Shown here: positions 22,300-32,259 of the stretch, one piece after another
Numbering within the stretch: position 1 is the first letter of the stretch
Layout: each line of letters starts with the position of its first letter
Assembly (NCBI GenBank): GCA_023055425.1
Contig: JALGPY010000002.1
Coordinates: 118,618,088 to 118,682,087, forward strand
Source of the DNA: Linanthus parryae
Lineage: Eukaryota; Streptophyta; Magnoliopsida; Ericales; Polemoniaceae
Length of the DNA: 64,000 nt
Reading direction: 5' to 3'
Notes under the pieces: generated by a model
What the model was told of the DNA's origin: nothing
The model's input: only the letters and a program-made list of their open reading frames with translations
Databases searched by the model: none
Program-made: the position numbers and the translations under genes

Positions 22300-24100
22300 T
22301 TACCAGCAAAAGCAACCAAGTCGCAGGAGGATGATATCAGCAACAGATCGCCTTCCACCGAAACCGCCTCTGGAGAGGAAACCCGTCGTACTCCTACCAC
22401 TCCCGGCGAGACACCGACGCTGGAGTCTTTGGATGCCACTGTCCAAAGTCAGGCGAAAGCTCTCAAGGCTCAGTCTGCGCAATTGGAACGGATCTTGGCC
22501 GTTCAAGGCACCCTTACGCCAAATCCTTCATCACCCGCCGCCGTCTCTCAAGGAGGAGGAGCCCCTACCGCTCCGGGACTGGGAGTGTCAACCACATCTC
22601 CCAACCCCAATCTGCAGACTCCACCGGCGACCAGGCAGCTGCCTTCGATTCAGGGGTCAACAACTCAGATGTTGCCTCTCGCTGCTCACACTCTTCAGCC
22701 CTCGGCTTTGGCGCCTAACCCAACTCTGCAATACCCTTTGCCTCCTCCAACAGCGATCTGGGGGAACGCGAGTAGTCAATATGCTCCCAATCCTTCGACG
22801 ACGTATGTGTCGCCCCCACCTGCGGCCGCCCCTCCGTCAACTACCGAGGGGAGCATTCCAGAATGCATGACGTCTCTGCAGAAGAGCGTGGACACTATTC
22901 TGGCTCATCAGTCATTCGCGGATACCATTATCCCGAAGTTAGACAACGATCCACCTATTCCGCGAGAGATCTATCTCATGCCTAACCCGGCGGGGTACAA
23001 GGCTCCTAAATGGGACAAGTTCGAGGATGTAAACGGAAACGCTCATGAGCATGTCATGCGTTTCATCGATATCATGGGTCCGTACGGAGCTGATCCCAAA
23101 CTGCTGATGCGAGAGTTCCCAAAGTCTCTAGGGAACGTAGCGTACAAGTGGTACCGAACATTGGAAGCCGGATCCGTGAAGACTTGGGACGACATGGTCC
23201 AGAAGTTCTACACCAAGTTTTTCCAGAAAAGGTAACCATGATCCATCTCTCGCGGATGTATCAGAAGCGCGAGGAGGACGGGATCACTTTCATCAAGAAG
23301 TTCAGGGCGAAATCCTTGGAATGCAAAGATCCAATGCCCGAAAGCCGGCTCGTAGAGATATGCCTGCAGTGCATGCGAGATGAATACAAAGGTATGCTCA
23401 TTAATTTGCAAACACCTACGTTTTCAAAGCTAATTGAATGCACGAAGAACATCGAGCCTATAGTCGAGAGGCAGAAAAAGAAGAACGCTCCGGAGCGACC
23501 TCCGAGCGCCACCACCTATAAGATCGGGAGGTTCAGTTACAAGAGGGGACGCGAAGATGAGGTCAATGCAGTTTCACCCCAGAAGCAAGCGAAAGTTGTG
23601 AACTTCGACGTACCACCCCTACCATGCTCGGTAGAGGAGGCAAGCGACCTCTGCAGGCAGTGGCGTAAGGACGGTGTCCTACCGCCGCTCGAGAAGATGC
23701 CCTCCAAGGAGATGGTGAGAGACCCCAAGTGGTGCGAGTACCACGGCAAGGTCATGCACCCCACAGCTGAATGCAAGAAGCTTAGGTTCGCGTTCGACCA
23801 GAAGATGAAGAACGGCGAGCTTATCGTCAGCGATCCCCGGAAGGATGTGCGCAACAACCCGCTTCCTGCTCATGCGGAGCAGGGCTCGAAAGGCAAAGAG
23901 GTCGCCATGATCTCGATCGTCGACTTGGAGGAAGTCGCAGAAGATGGCCTACCCATCGTTGCCGAGGTCCATGAAGACGAGGACTACATCATGGACACGG
24001 AGGATGAACGCGCCGACCGGATGAAAGGGTCGCATGGCTTCAGCAGATTCTTCGACGAGATGAATTTCTCGGAGAAATGCCGGACAGATATGACGAAAGC
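22297..24100 (+). pseudogene. gag of Tat element D, frameshifted
   Basis: An open frame from 22297, without an early in-frame ATG, encodes a proline/alanine-rich N-terminal region (about 22430-22860). The capsid core follows: IPREIYLMPNPAGYKAPKWDKF (about 22957-23020) and VMRFIDIMGPYGADPKLLMREFP (about 23055-23125), then LGNVAYKWYRTLEAGSVKTWDDMV with KFYTKFF (23135-23222). It stops at 23233. The reading resumes one frame over with VTMIHLSRMYQKREEDGITFIKKF (23235 on) and RLVEICLQCMRDEYKGML. WCEYHGKVMHPTAECKKL (23730-23785), with its spaced Cys/His residues, takes the nucleocapsid position. The break is a single-base frameshift in the capsid, not at the gag-pol border. Confidence 0.85.
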
Positions 24101-24935
24101 GATCTTGAGAATAGCAGAAGACTACGAGGAGGATCTTGTAGTATCCAACGGGAAAGTCATCAGGACGTCTCGCTCTACAAAAAAGATTATGACCTTTTCT
24201 GCCAGCGACAAGAAGACAGATGCGAGCCACCAGAGGCCTCTATACGTGACGGCCATCATCAATGGCGTCGAGTTCAAACGAGCATTCGTCGATGGAGGAG
24301 CAGCGGTCAACGTCGTTTCGCTCCATACACTGAAGCTAGCAGGGATCCCCGAGCATAAGATCGTCAAGCGTCCATCTCCGCTGATGGGATTCGGAAGCGA
24401 CTCTAGAATGACGATCGGATGGATCCGCCTGGGCGTTCAGATTGGCAAAATCAAGTGCTCAGCAAAGTTCTATGTCATAGACGCAAACACTACAGACCAC
24501 ATGATTATTGGTCGAGCCTGGATTCATCGCTTCGATGCGGTTCCTTAAACAGCTCACCAAGTTATGAAAGCTATCTGGAACGACAGAGTAGTCGAGGTAC
24601 CAGCCTCGACGAACCCATTCAACCTGGACGAAGCACATCTCAGCGAGGCGGTGTGGTTCACCGAGATGGCAGATGAGCAAACACCGGGACCATTCAACCC
24701 TACTCCTTTGCCTCTCTGGGAGGACGTCAAGGACCATTCACCTGCGGGAGTAATGGTGACAAGGGAAGATGCCAAGGATAAGCCGCCTACACGCGAAGAG
24801 GCGCCGCGTATCGCATACCATCGGAAGAATGTGTATACTCTGAAGAGAATCGCAAAGCATGACCCCGAGGGCAACGAGATAGAGAGCTTCTACGCCAATG
24901 GGAAGAAATGCTATCGCATATGAAGGTGCGCGGGG
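24101..24935 (+). pseudogene. Protease region of Tat element D, with stops
   Basis: The protease fold is seen as VTAIINGVEFKRAFVDGGAAVNVV (about 24249-24320, catalytic motif DGG in place of the more common DSG/DTG). LMGFGSDSRMTIGWIRLGVQIG follows, then FYVIDANTTDHMIIGRAWIH (24470-24530). A TAA at 24546-24548 and a TGA at 24921-24923 lie in the same frame between protease and RT. The linker is acidic and proline-rich. Protease would cleave the polyprotein; RT could not be made without bypassing both stops. Confidence 0.82.
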
Positions 24936-26580
24936 ATGTCCTCACACGGGCATGGGGATATCCCTGGGCAAATCAATCAAATCGAGCAAATTGCGCTGAC
25001 GGAAAAGCCAATACAGGGCGCTCCAGATGAGAAACTCAAGGAAGCCCCTGAATGCATGGAAGACAGGCCCAGACCGCAAAAGCAAGAGCTAAAGGAAGTG
25101 TTCCTCAGCCAGAACGAGGAAAAGAAAAGGCCAGTCTTTCTAAGTGCGGACCTCACAAGCGAAGAGGAGCAAGGGCTGCTGAAACTCCTAACTGAATACA
25201 AGGATGTGTTCGCATGGGAGTATGATGAGATGCCAGGTCTGGATACAAGCATCACCATGCACCGTTTAGACATCATCCCAGGGTCTAAACCGGTAAAGCA
25301 GAGCACAAGGAGCTTCAGGCCGGAGCTTAACGTGAAAATCAAGCAGGAGATTGTCAAACTCCTAGATGCCAAGTTCATAGAGCCAAACCACCATCCCACA
25401 TGGCTGGCCAACATCGTGCCAGTGGTGAAAAAGAACGGACAGCTCCGCATCTGCGTGGACTTCCGAGATCTCAATCGCTTCTGCCCCAAGGACGATTTCC
25501 CACTGCCCAATATCGATTTGCTTATCGATTCAACAGCGGTCCATCGCATGTTCAGTTTCATGGACGGCTTCAGCGGGTACAACCAGATCAAGATGGATCC
25601 CGAAGATGCGCAAAAAACTGCATTCATCACTCCGGTGGGAGTGTTCAACTACACAGTGATGCCGTTCGGTCGACCTATCAGCGGGCCATGATGGCTCTAT
25701 TCCACGACATGATGCACAAAGAAGTGGAATTCTATGTGGATGACCTGGTGGTTAAATCCAAGCACGAAGCAGATCACCTCGCAGATCTACGGAAGGTGTT
25801 CAACAGATGTAGGCACTTTCAACTAAAGATGAATCCCATGAAATGCGCATTTGGGGTAACATCGGGGAAGTTCTTGGGATGCGTAGTTCATCGCCAAGGA
25901 ATCGAGCCTGACCCTGCGAAAGTATCAGCCATAACCGGCATGACGCCGCCCCATAACCAGAGTGCATTGAAGACATTTTTAGGAAAGCTATCCTATCTGC
26001 GAAGATTCATCCCAGCGATTGCCGAAATCACATGCTGTTTTAGCACCCTTCTCAAGAAGGACGCCGTGTATAACTGGGCTCCGGAGCACGAAGCCGCATT
26101 CGAAAAGCTGAAGGATTTGCTGACATCCTCAAAAATAATGATCGCGCCTCAACTGGGATCACCGCTTCTGCTATATCTAACATCAACAAGGAGATCCATA
26201 GGAGCACTCTTGGCTCAGGAGTACGAAGGTCAGGAAAGGCCTATCTACTACATCTCTCGCATTGTGCAACCTGCTGAATCAAGGTACACGGACATCGAAC
26301 GTCATTGCCTTGCCCTATTCTTTGTGATAGAAAAGTTGAAGCACTATTTTGCATCACACAAAGTTGTAGTGGTCACCAAGAGCGATCCTATACGATATTT
26401 GCTAACTCACACTACTCCGGGCGGGAGATTGGCGAAATGGTACATGACCATCTCTCAATACGATATCACATGCGTGCGACCACGAGCGATTAAGTCGCAC
26501 GCGGTAGCGGACCTGTTGGCACAGTTCCCCGACAACAGCCATGAGCCCGTGATCGAGGAAGAGCTCGAAGGACCTGAGAT
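24936..26580 (+). pseudogene. RT and first RNase H of Tat element D, deleted and frameshifted
   Basis: RT blocks are FIEPNHHPTWLANIVPVVKKNG (about 25374-25440), LRICVDFRDLNRFCPKDDFPLPNID (25443-25515) and FMDGFSGYNQIKM (25557-25595, catalytic Asp). VMPFG follows at 25655-25670. A small deletion right there removes the conserved FGLKNAGATYQ stretch and shifts frame. The downstream part resumes in another frame with YVDDLVVKSK (YVDD at 25733-25744), LKMNPMKCAFGV, and FLGKLSYLRRFIPAI. The RNase H follows: RPIYYISRIVQPAESRYTDIE (about 26237-26300). Confidence 0.9.
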
Positions 26581-27060
26581 CTATGCAATCGACGTACCCT
26601 ATTGGACACTCCACTTCGACGGCTCGTCAACAAGTAAAGGTGGAGGCATTGGGATAGTCTTGACCAAACCAGATGGGGAGGTCATACAGATGTCCGCAAA
26701 GCTCAACTTCGCAGTCACAAACAATGAAGCAGAATATGAGGCTCTCATCGCAGGGCTCCGTGCGGCGAAAGCTTTAGAAGTAAGCAACCTAACGGTCATG
26801 GGAGACTCCAAGTTGATCGTTAAGCAAGCCTCGGGCGAGTATGGATTGAAGGAGATCAACCTCCTGTCTTACCGCACCCTAGTACAAAAGCTGGTACAGC
26901 AATTCTGCGATGTGAGGTACGAGCACAAGCCTCGAGCAGACAACAGGCATGCGGACGCTTTAGCAACCTTGGGATCTAAGGTCAGCACGGACAAATGTCC
27001 CGCAAAGATCTCCATTGAAGTGCGAACATCGTCGGCATTGACAGAAGAGGCGTGCGACGA
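26581..27060 (+). pseudogene. Second (archaeal-type) RNase H of Tat element D
   Basis: This domain is diagnostic of Tat elements. All four acidic catalytic positions are present: HFDGSS (about 26611), NNEAEYEAL (about 26721), MGDSKLIV (about 26800) and NRHADALA (about 26943). It is thought to have been acquired in addition to the original RNase H. The block itself is intact, but it sits downstream of the RT frameshift and so would not be translated from gag-pol. Confidence 0.9.
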
Positions 27061-28645
27061 CGAGCACATGGATGATACGGATTGGAGAAAAACAATCCTA
27101 CAAGCTATTGCGGAAGGCACAAGCAGCGAAAACTGGGCACTCACAAAAGGGTACTGCATACATGATAACACCCTCTACTACAAGGGTCCTGGCGGAATAC
27201 TCATGCGATGCGTCTCCGAGCGAGAGGGACAACTATTGTTAGAAAAGATTCACCAACACGCTTGCGGAGAAAGCGAGGTGTCAATCTATCGAAAAGCTCA
27301 GAGATATGGCATTCATTGGCCAGACATGTCAACAGCCGCAGCCCTGATACAAGGGAAGTGCGAGAGTTGCGCACTAATCAAAGATTCTCTACTCATCGCC
27401 CTAACCGATGACGACACGGATTGGAGGAAGCCGCTCTTTGATTATCTCACCCAGGGCACCCTGCCCGAATCAAGAAAAGAAGCCGAGAAATTGAAGAGGA
27501 AAGCATCTCGATACGTAGTACAGGAAAACCTACTTTGGCGAAGAGGTCACGAGGGCAACTTGCTGCGATGTCTAGACGGCAGAGAAGCACAAGAAGTCAT
27601 GGACCTTTCTCATCAGGTGGAACACCAAGGAGGTGCGAAATTATGCAGACAGCTCCTCTCAATTGGATATTTCTGGCCCACGATGGAGGTCGATTGCCGC
27701 ACTAAAGTACGACGCTGCCAAGAGTGCCAATTCAAAGGAAACCTAGTGCACGCTCCTGCCGTGGATCTACATGCATTAGGGACGCCATGGCCATTTCACA
27801 CATGGGCTCTGGATTTCATTGGTCCCATCCGACCAACGTCACACGGGAATCACTTCATTCTCACCGCAACTGAGCTATTCACCAAGTGGGTGGAAGCAAT
27901 ACCGCTGAAGACGGCAAATGCGCTGGCTGTGGTCAACTTCATCCAGGAGAGCATCATATGCAGGTTCGGAATCCCAAACACCATTCTTTCAGATAGCAGT
28001 ACTCCTTTTGTTAATCGCCAGGTAGCTGCGAAATTAGCGGAGTACAATATCAGGCAGATATGTTCTACCCCCTATTACCCGAAGGGAAATGGACAAGCCG
28101 AAGCGACTAAGAAAACGCTGTTGAGAATTTTGAGCAAGATGGTCGCAGATGACCACAAGAAGTGGGCCGACTCTCTAAGCATAGCTCTGTGGGCCTACCG
28201 AACTTCTCCAAGAACACCCACGGGGGCCTAGCCATTTCTACTATGTTATGGGGCCGAAGCTGTGGTACCTGCGGAGGTGCGAGTCAATTCGGCAAGGCTA
28301 GCCTTCCACGCACTCTACGAAAATCAACGCGATCATGACTTAGTCTTGCTAGAGGAAAAGCGAGAGCAAGCCAAAAGGACCAACAAGCGATATCAAGAAA
28401 GGATTGCTCGCGCTTACAATAAGACAGTACAGCGAAGAGATTTCGCAGTTGGAGACTTGGTCCTGCGCGCATCTGACCACTGCATGCGAGAGGCGACTCA
28501 CCCAAAGTTCGCAGCCAATTGGGAAGGACCCTTCGAAGTCACGGAAGTCTTCGACAGCGGCTATTGCAGCATACGAAGGTTGCACGGCACAACCTCAACC
28601 CCGAGTTCAGTCAACATGCGCTGGATTAAGAAGTACTATCCCTGA
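27061..28645 (+). pseudogene. Integrase of Tat element D with duplicated N-terminal module
   Basis: Two similar segments start DDTDWRK (27070 and 27411). Each leads into a zinc-binding region: HQHACG...GIHWP...CESC (27250-27370) and HQVEHQGG...GYFWP...CQEC (27610-27735). The core has LDFIGPI (first Asp, about 27807), ILSDSSTPF (second Asp, about 27985) and YYPKGNGQAEATKKTLL (Glu, about 28070-28120). The middle motif lacks the usual NGTQF. KWVEAIPLK and ALWAYRTSPRTPTGA are standard. A TAG at 28229-28231 separates the C-terminal part (YGAEAVVPAEV...INKYYP-like end, 28245-28645). The duplicated module is unusual. Confidence 0.88.
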
Positions 28646-28860
28646 ATTCTCTCATTTCATACGTTTTATTATAACGTCGCCTAAATCTCTTGTATGGTTA
28701 CGATTTACACAATCTCCTCTCCCATATGAGAGGATTGTAATCTCATCTCTCCCATATGAGAGCATTATAATAAGAAAATTCTCCCAAATGAGAAACTTCA
28801 TATTTCTGGATGTCGATTTTACTTTATTAGTTTGCTATAACTGTTAACAATGAGTTATCC
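28646..28860 (+). other. Region after integrase in element D
   Basis: Non-coding. It holds short repeats of CTCTCCCATATGAGAG type (28713-28764), themselves nearly palindromic, before the 54-bp array. Confidence 0.55.
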
Positions 28861-29660
28861 GCCACAATAGCACTATGCGAATGCGATCTTAATTGATCAT
28901 CTAAGCCTATCTGTTACGATAGCAGCCTATGCAAATGCGATCTTAATTGATCATCTAAGCCTATCTGTTACGATAGCAGCCTATGCAAATGCGATCTTAA
29001 TTGATCATCTAAGCCTATCTGTTACGATAGCAGCCTATGCAAATGCGATCTTAATTGATCATCTAAGCCTATCTGTTACGATAGCAGCCTATGCAAATGC
29101 GATCTTAATTGATCATCTAAGCCTATCTGTTACGATAGCAGCCTATGCAAATGCGATCTTAATTGATCATCTAAGCCTATCTGTTACGATAGCAGCCTAT
29201 GCAAATGCGATCTTAATTGATCATCTAAGCCTATCTGTTATGATAGCAGCCTATGAAAACGCGATCAGAATTGATCATCCAAGCCTATCTGTTACGATAG
29301 CAACTCATTCGCAAAATGATCTTAATAGATCTTCTAAAGCCTATCTGTTACGATAGCAACCCATGCGAAAAACGATCTTAATTGATCTAGTAAAGCCTAT
29401 CTGTTACGATAGCAACTCATGCGAAAATGATCTCAATTGATCTTCTAGTAAAGCCTATCTGCCACGATAGCAACTCGCACCACTTAACGATCTTAATTGA
29501 TCTACTAAAGACTATCTGCTACGATAGCAATATTGTGAAAATGATCTTAAGTGATCCACAAAGGCCAATCACAAGCCCATCTGCCAGGATGGCACAGCTG
29601 CGAAAATATGATCTCGAACGATCTAGTGAAACATCTGCGAATTCATATGGCAGATAGCAA
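28861..29660 (+). repeat. 54-bp tandem array in 3' region of element D
   Basis: Units start at GCGATCTTAATTGATCATC at 28883, 28937, 28991, 29045, 29099, 29153 and 29207, exactly 54 bases apart and nearly identical. More divergent, slightly length-variable units follow to about 29660. Each unit has two small inverted repeats: GATC...GATC around TTAATT, and CTATC...GATAG around TGTTAC. Tandem repeats between integrase and the 3' LTR are known in Tat elements and can seed satellites. Confidence 0.93.
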
Positions 29661-30025
29661 ATGCGAAAGCATTACATAGCATTATGCAAGGCGGAATATG
29701 CCGAAACGCATGCGAAATTGTATTTTTTTGTAAAGAGACAGCAGATAATACAAAAACTATTTATCATTATGAGTCGAAAAGACTTACAATTTATCTGTCT
29801 AGATAGTAGCTTACAAGCGAAAAAGCTCAAATCTAACTACGCAGCCAACATGGCTTACAATACATTCGAAAGGTAACTCACAAGCATGAAGTTACACATC
29901 GCGGGAATCCCGACTGAAAAGGGATGAACCCACCGGTTTTAACACCGGCTATGCAATATACAGATCTGCGGCCAAAGATCTATAGCAAAAGGGATGCTGC
30001 TGCAAAGAGATCAACTCGTCATTTG
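29661..30025. other. Spacer between tandem array and antisense ORF in element D
   Basis: About 365 bases, A-rich, with no coding motif. It lies just after the antisense ORF on its own strand, so it could hold that transcript's 3' end. No clear polyadenylation signal was assigned. Confidence 0.5.
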
Positions 30026-30934
30026 TTACGTCCCTAGTGGCAAAACATGGTAAAAGACCCCATCATGGGGGTGACCGTCGATCAAGTATCTCGACAACCA
30101 AGCACAGAGGAAAGCACAGAGGGTTAAGTGATAGCCTTTACCCTCCACATAATTCTCGGCGTCTGGGTTCTCACTCAGAAGTTTCTTGGTGATGCTGCTG
30201 TTCGCATAGTCTCGAAAGAAATACTGCAACCATTTGTTCCAGGTATTCTTCGCAGACGTATCAACCAACTGCCAGTTTGGAAGGGCTCTCGTAGTAGTCC
30301 ACCGGGTGGAGATTTTCTTTACCTCTGCCAAGCACTCCTCCATCTGCGTGTACAAGGCAATCTCCGCAGGCGTCCTCAAAGGACTCAAAGGGTCTACTTC
30401 ACCCATGGGGGAAAGTTCGTACAGCATTTGCACGTCCTCGAGTGTAGGAGAAGCCTCGAACTCAGCAAAGTGGAATGTGTGAGTCGCAGGCGAGTAGCGG
30501 GACAGAAGGTCTAGAAGCATGGATTGGTCCAGCTTCACGGCAGCACCCTTCATAGCACGGACAGCAAAGTATACGCCGGCTTCATCGAGAGTCGCGGCGT
30601 GATGGTCCAACACGTGGTCAATCCACTCATCCATATAGTCCAATTTCTGGACGAACGCCTGGGTAGAAATCGCAGTATAGGGGAAGTGCCTGTTCTCGAT
30701 TCCCAATCGAACCACATCTTCGGAACCAATCAACTCGAGCAAGGCTGAGTTGACTGGGCGAGTCAGTGTCAGCAATCGCTCAACCGGGACAGGATCAGGC
30801 ATCCTTTTAGCCTTAACCCTCGCATGGTAGAAATCTTTTCCACCTAAAAAGGGGGCTTTTCGCCACAGGGCCTGCGGAAGATCAGGTATCTCTTCATCTT
30901 CCTTGACAGGTCTGGTTCCTTTTGTCTTGGCCAT
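30026..30934 (-). CDS. Antisense ORF of element D, plant mobile domain-like
   Basis: An uninterrupted 302-codon ORF runs opposite to the element, from ATG 30934 (MAKTKGTRPVKED) to TAA 30026. The centre reads HTFHFAEFEASPTLEDVQMLYELSPMG, which resembles the plant mobile domain (the HTFHLP..E.TITLEDV..LLGLPI.G pattern). This family is found in host MAIN/MAIL proteins and in several transposons. KDFYHARVKAKRM and NTWNKWLQYFF are further conserved-looking stretches. Antisense ORFs at this place are known in Tat elements; their role is unclear. I reject the longer form from 31000, which starts at TTG. A polypyrimidine tract plus CAG lies two bases before the ATG, so the ATG may sit at the start of an exon. 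It is the only long gene of D without a break. Confidence 0.8.
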   Translation of the reverse strand: MAKTKGTRPVKEDEEIPDLPQALWRKAPFLGGKDFYHARVKAKRMPDPVPVERLLTLTRPVNSALLELIGSEDVVRLGIENRHFPYTAISTQAFVQKLDYMDEWIDHVLDHHAATLDEAGVYFAVRAMKGAAVKLDQSMLLDLLSRYSPATHTFHFAEFEASPTLEDVQMLYELSPMGEVDPLSPLRTPAEIALYTQMEECLAEVKKISTRWTTTRALPNWQLVDTSAKNTWNKWLQYFFRDYANSSITKKLLSENPDAENYVEGKGYHLTLCAFLCAWLSRYLIDGHPHDGVFYHVLPLGT

Positions 30935-30936
30935 TC

Positions 30937-30962
30937 CTGCGGAAGAGCAAGAAAAAAGGGGG
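30937..30962 (-). promoter_or_regulatory. Predicted 3' splice site before antisense ORF
   Basis: On the minus strand a pyrimidine-rich run (CCCCCCTTTTTTCTTGCTC) ends in TTCCGCAG and then GA-ATG. This is a good plant acceptor (AG at 30938-30937). The donor is not identified with confidence. A TATA-like GATAAATAC lies upstream on the same strand (about 31385-31395). Confidence 0.5.
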
Positions 30963-31000
30963 GAGAAATACCACACTTCAGTTTGAATTTTGAAAATCAA

Positions 31001-31652
31001 GATCTATGCAAAGAAAGACGAACAATTTCTGGTATCAATTTCAGAAATCAGGAAGTTGCATTATCAGTGATTACAAGATCTCACATCTGAAGTTCTTATT
31101 GTTGAAGGATTAAAGCAAAAGTGGGTTCAAAGAGCAAAGCTTCTTCACAAATTTCACGGGTTTACAGATTCAACGCAGTTCAAGGCAAACACTGGTATCT
31201 TAAATCAAAATTGAACGAGGCCAACCTTGTTTTCTTGAAGCCTGCTTGGAGATGCACAATTGAAGAACACGATTTGCGGTTCTGAACTGGTGATTGATTA
31301 TCTGAATCTGCTCTCGAAGATCTCCGGATACCATTCACTTTAAGAGAAAGAAGTGATGCTTTGAAATAATGGGGGATACAAAGTATTTATCCAAAACAAT
31401 GAAGGGTTGCGTCCTTTCAGTAGTCGAATCGCAACCGTCACCGTCGAATCACGCAATCACAGGACAAGCTGACGTCACGCCTAAAACCCTAAAGGCTAGA
31501 CGGCACGACTCTAGGGGTTTTAGGTCATAATGGCACGCACGGGGGCTGAACTTACCCGTATTTGAATTGGTGCGTGGCGGCGACGCGTATGTTGGTTTCC
31601 GCGCATGGAAGTCTATAAAGCTATGAGTCTTCACGCGCAGAAAGGGGGCTAA
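31001..31652. other. Region between antisense ORF and 3' LTR of D, with polypurine tract
   Basis: No coding motif on either strand. On the minus strand it is the natural place for a promoter and leader of the antisense ORF. At its right end, AAAGGGGGCTAA (31641-31652) is the polypurine tract, which abuts the 3' LTR. Confidence 0.65.
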
Positions 31653-32254
31653 CGTAGATAGTGCTTTCTGAGCTGACATATCATGGCCACGTGGCAACCA
31701 TCCAGCACACCATATTGTGCTCCACACACACTGGATCACCAGCCGAGCTGATCCATGTGGGGGCTGCGAGACAGAGCCCTCGCATACCACTGCACGTGAC
31801 TTGTAGGGACTTAGTGGTTTGGAGGCTAGAGTAAGCCCTGTTGCGTTAGTAACTGTTTTGAGAGATTTATGGCACGAGCTCCATAAACCCGGTCAATCCG
31901 GTCAAACCCGGTCAACCTCGTAACGGTTCCGGTATTCGCGCACCACGTGCTGTAACGGTCCCTATATACTCGGACGAACGTGCCGTTATGGTTAAGCTAA
32001 TTAAGCCGCCATCAATGGGCGCATTAACCACACTACAACGGTCACGTTCTCTGCTATATATAGGACGTTAACCTTTCCATACAAAGGAGAACACACTGGC
32101 CATACGCGGAAGCTCTGCCAAACCTCTGTCTCTCTCTCAGACATTGCTACTGACTTACTCTCTCCCTACACACAACCCCACTCTTCCTGTGCGATCCTTG
32201 ATCCCCTACATACAGTGTACACGGAGGTCTCCCCGCCGGAATCTCTTGTGCACA
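31653..32254 (+). repeat. 3' LTR of Tat element D
   Basis: 602 bp, CGTAGATAGTGC (TG mutated to CG) to CTCTTGTGCACA. It differs from the 5' LTR by a few substitutions, loss of the hairpin segment and a short GGTCAATCC insertion near 31893. Followed at once by the ACTGG duplication. Confidence 0.93.
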
Positions 32255-32259
32255 ACTGG

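Larger units (their letters stand above)
21659..32254 (+). mobile_element. Tat-lineage Gypsy retrotransposon D, full length
   Basis: A 10.6-kb element with LTRs 21659-22276 and 31653-32254 and a perfect target duplication ACTGG (21654-21658 and 32255-32259). The order is gag, protease, RT, RNase H, a second (archaeal-type) RNase H, integrase, tandem repeats, antisense ORF, polypurine tract. The second RNase H and the antisense 3' ORF mark the Tat lineage. The LTRs differ by only about seven substitutions by eye plus two indels, so insertion is recent. All main coding blocks nonetheless carry stops or frameshifts. It interrupts the 3' untranslated region of SIRE element C. Confidence 0.95.

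Noticed and set aside
23220..23240. Programmed -1 frameshift in gag of element D
   Set aside because: The shift lies inside the capsid, not at the gag-pol border, and there is no standard slippery heptamer; a mutation is simpler.
28861..29660. 54-bp repeats as a CRISPR array
   Set aside because: Units are contiguous with no unique spacers, and the context is a plant Tat retroelement.
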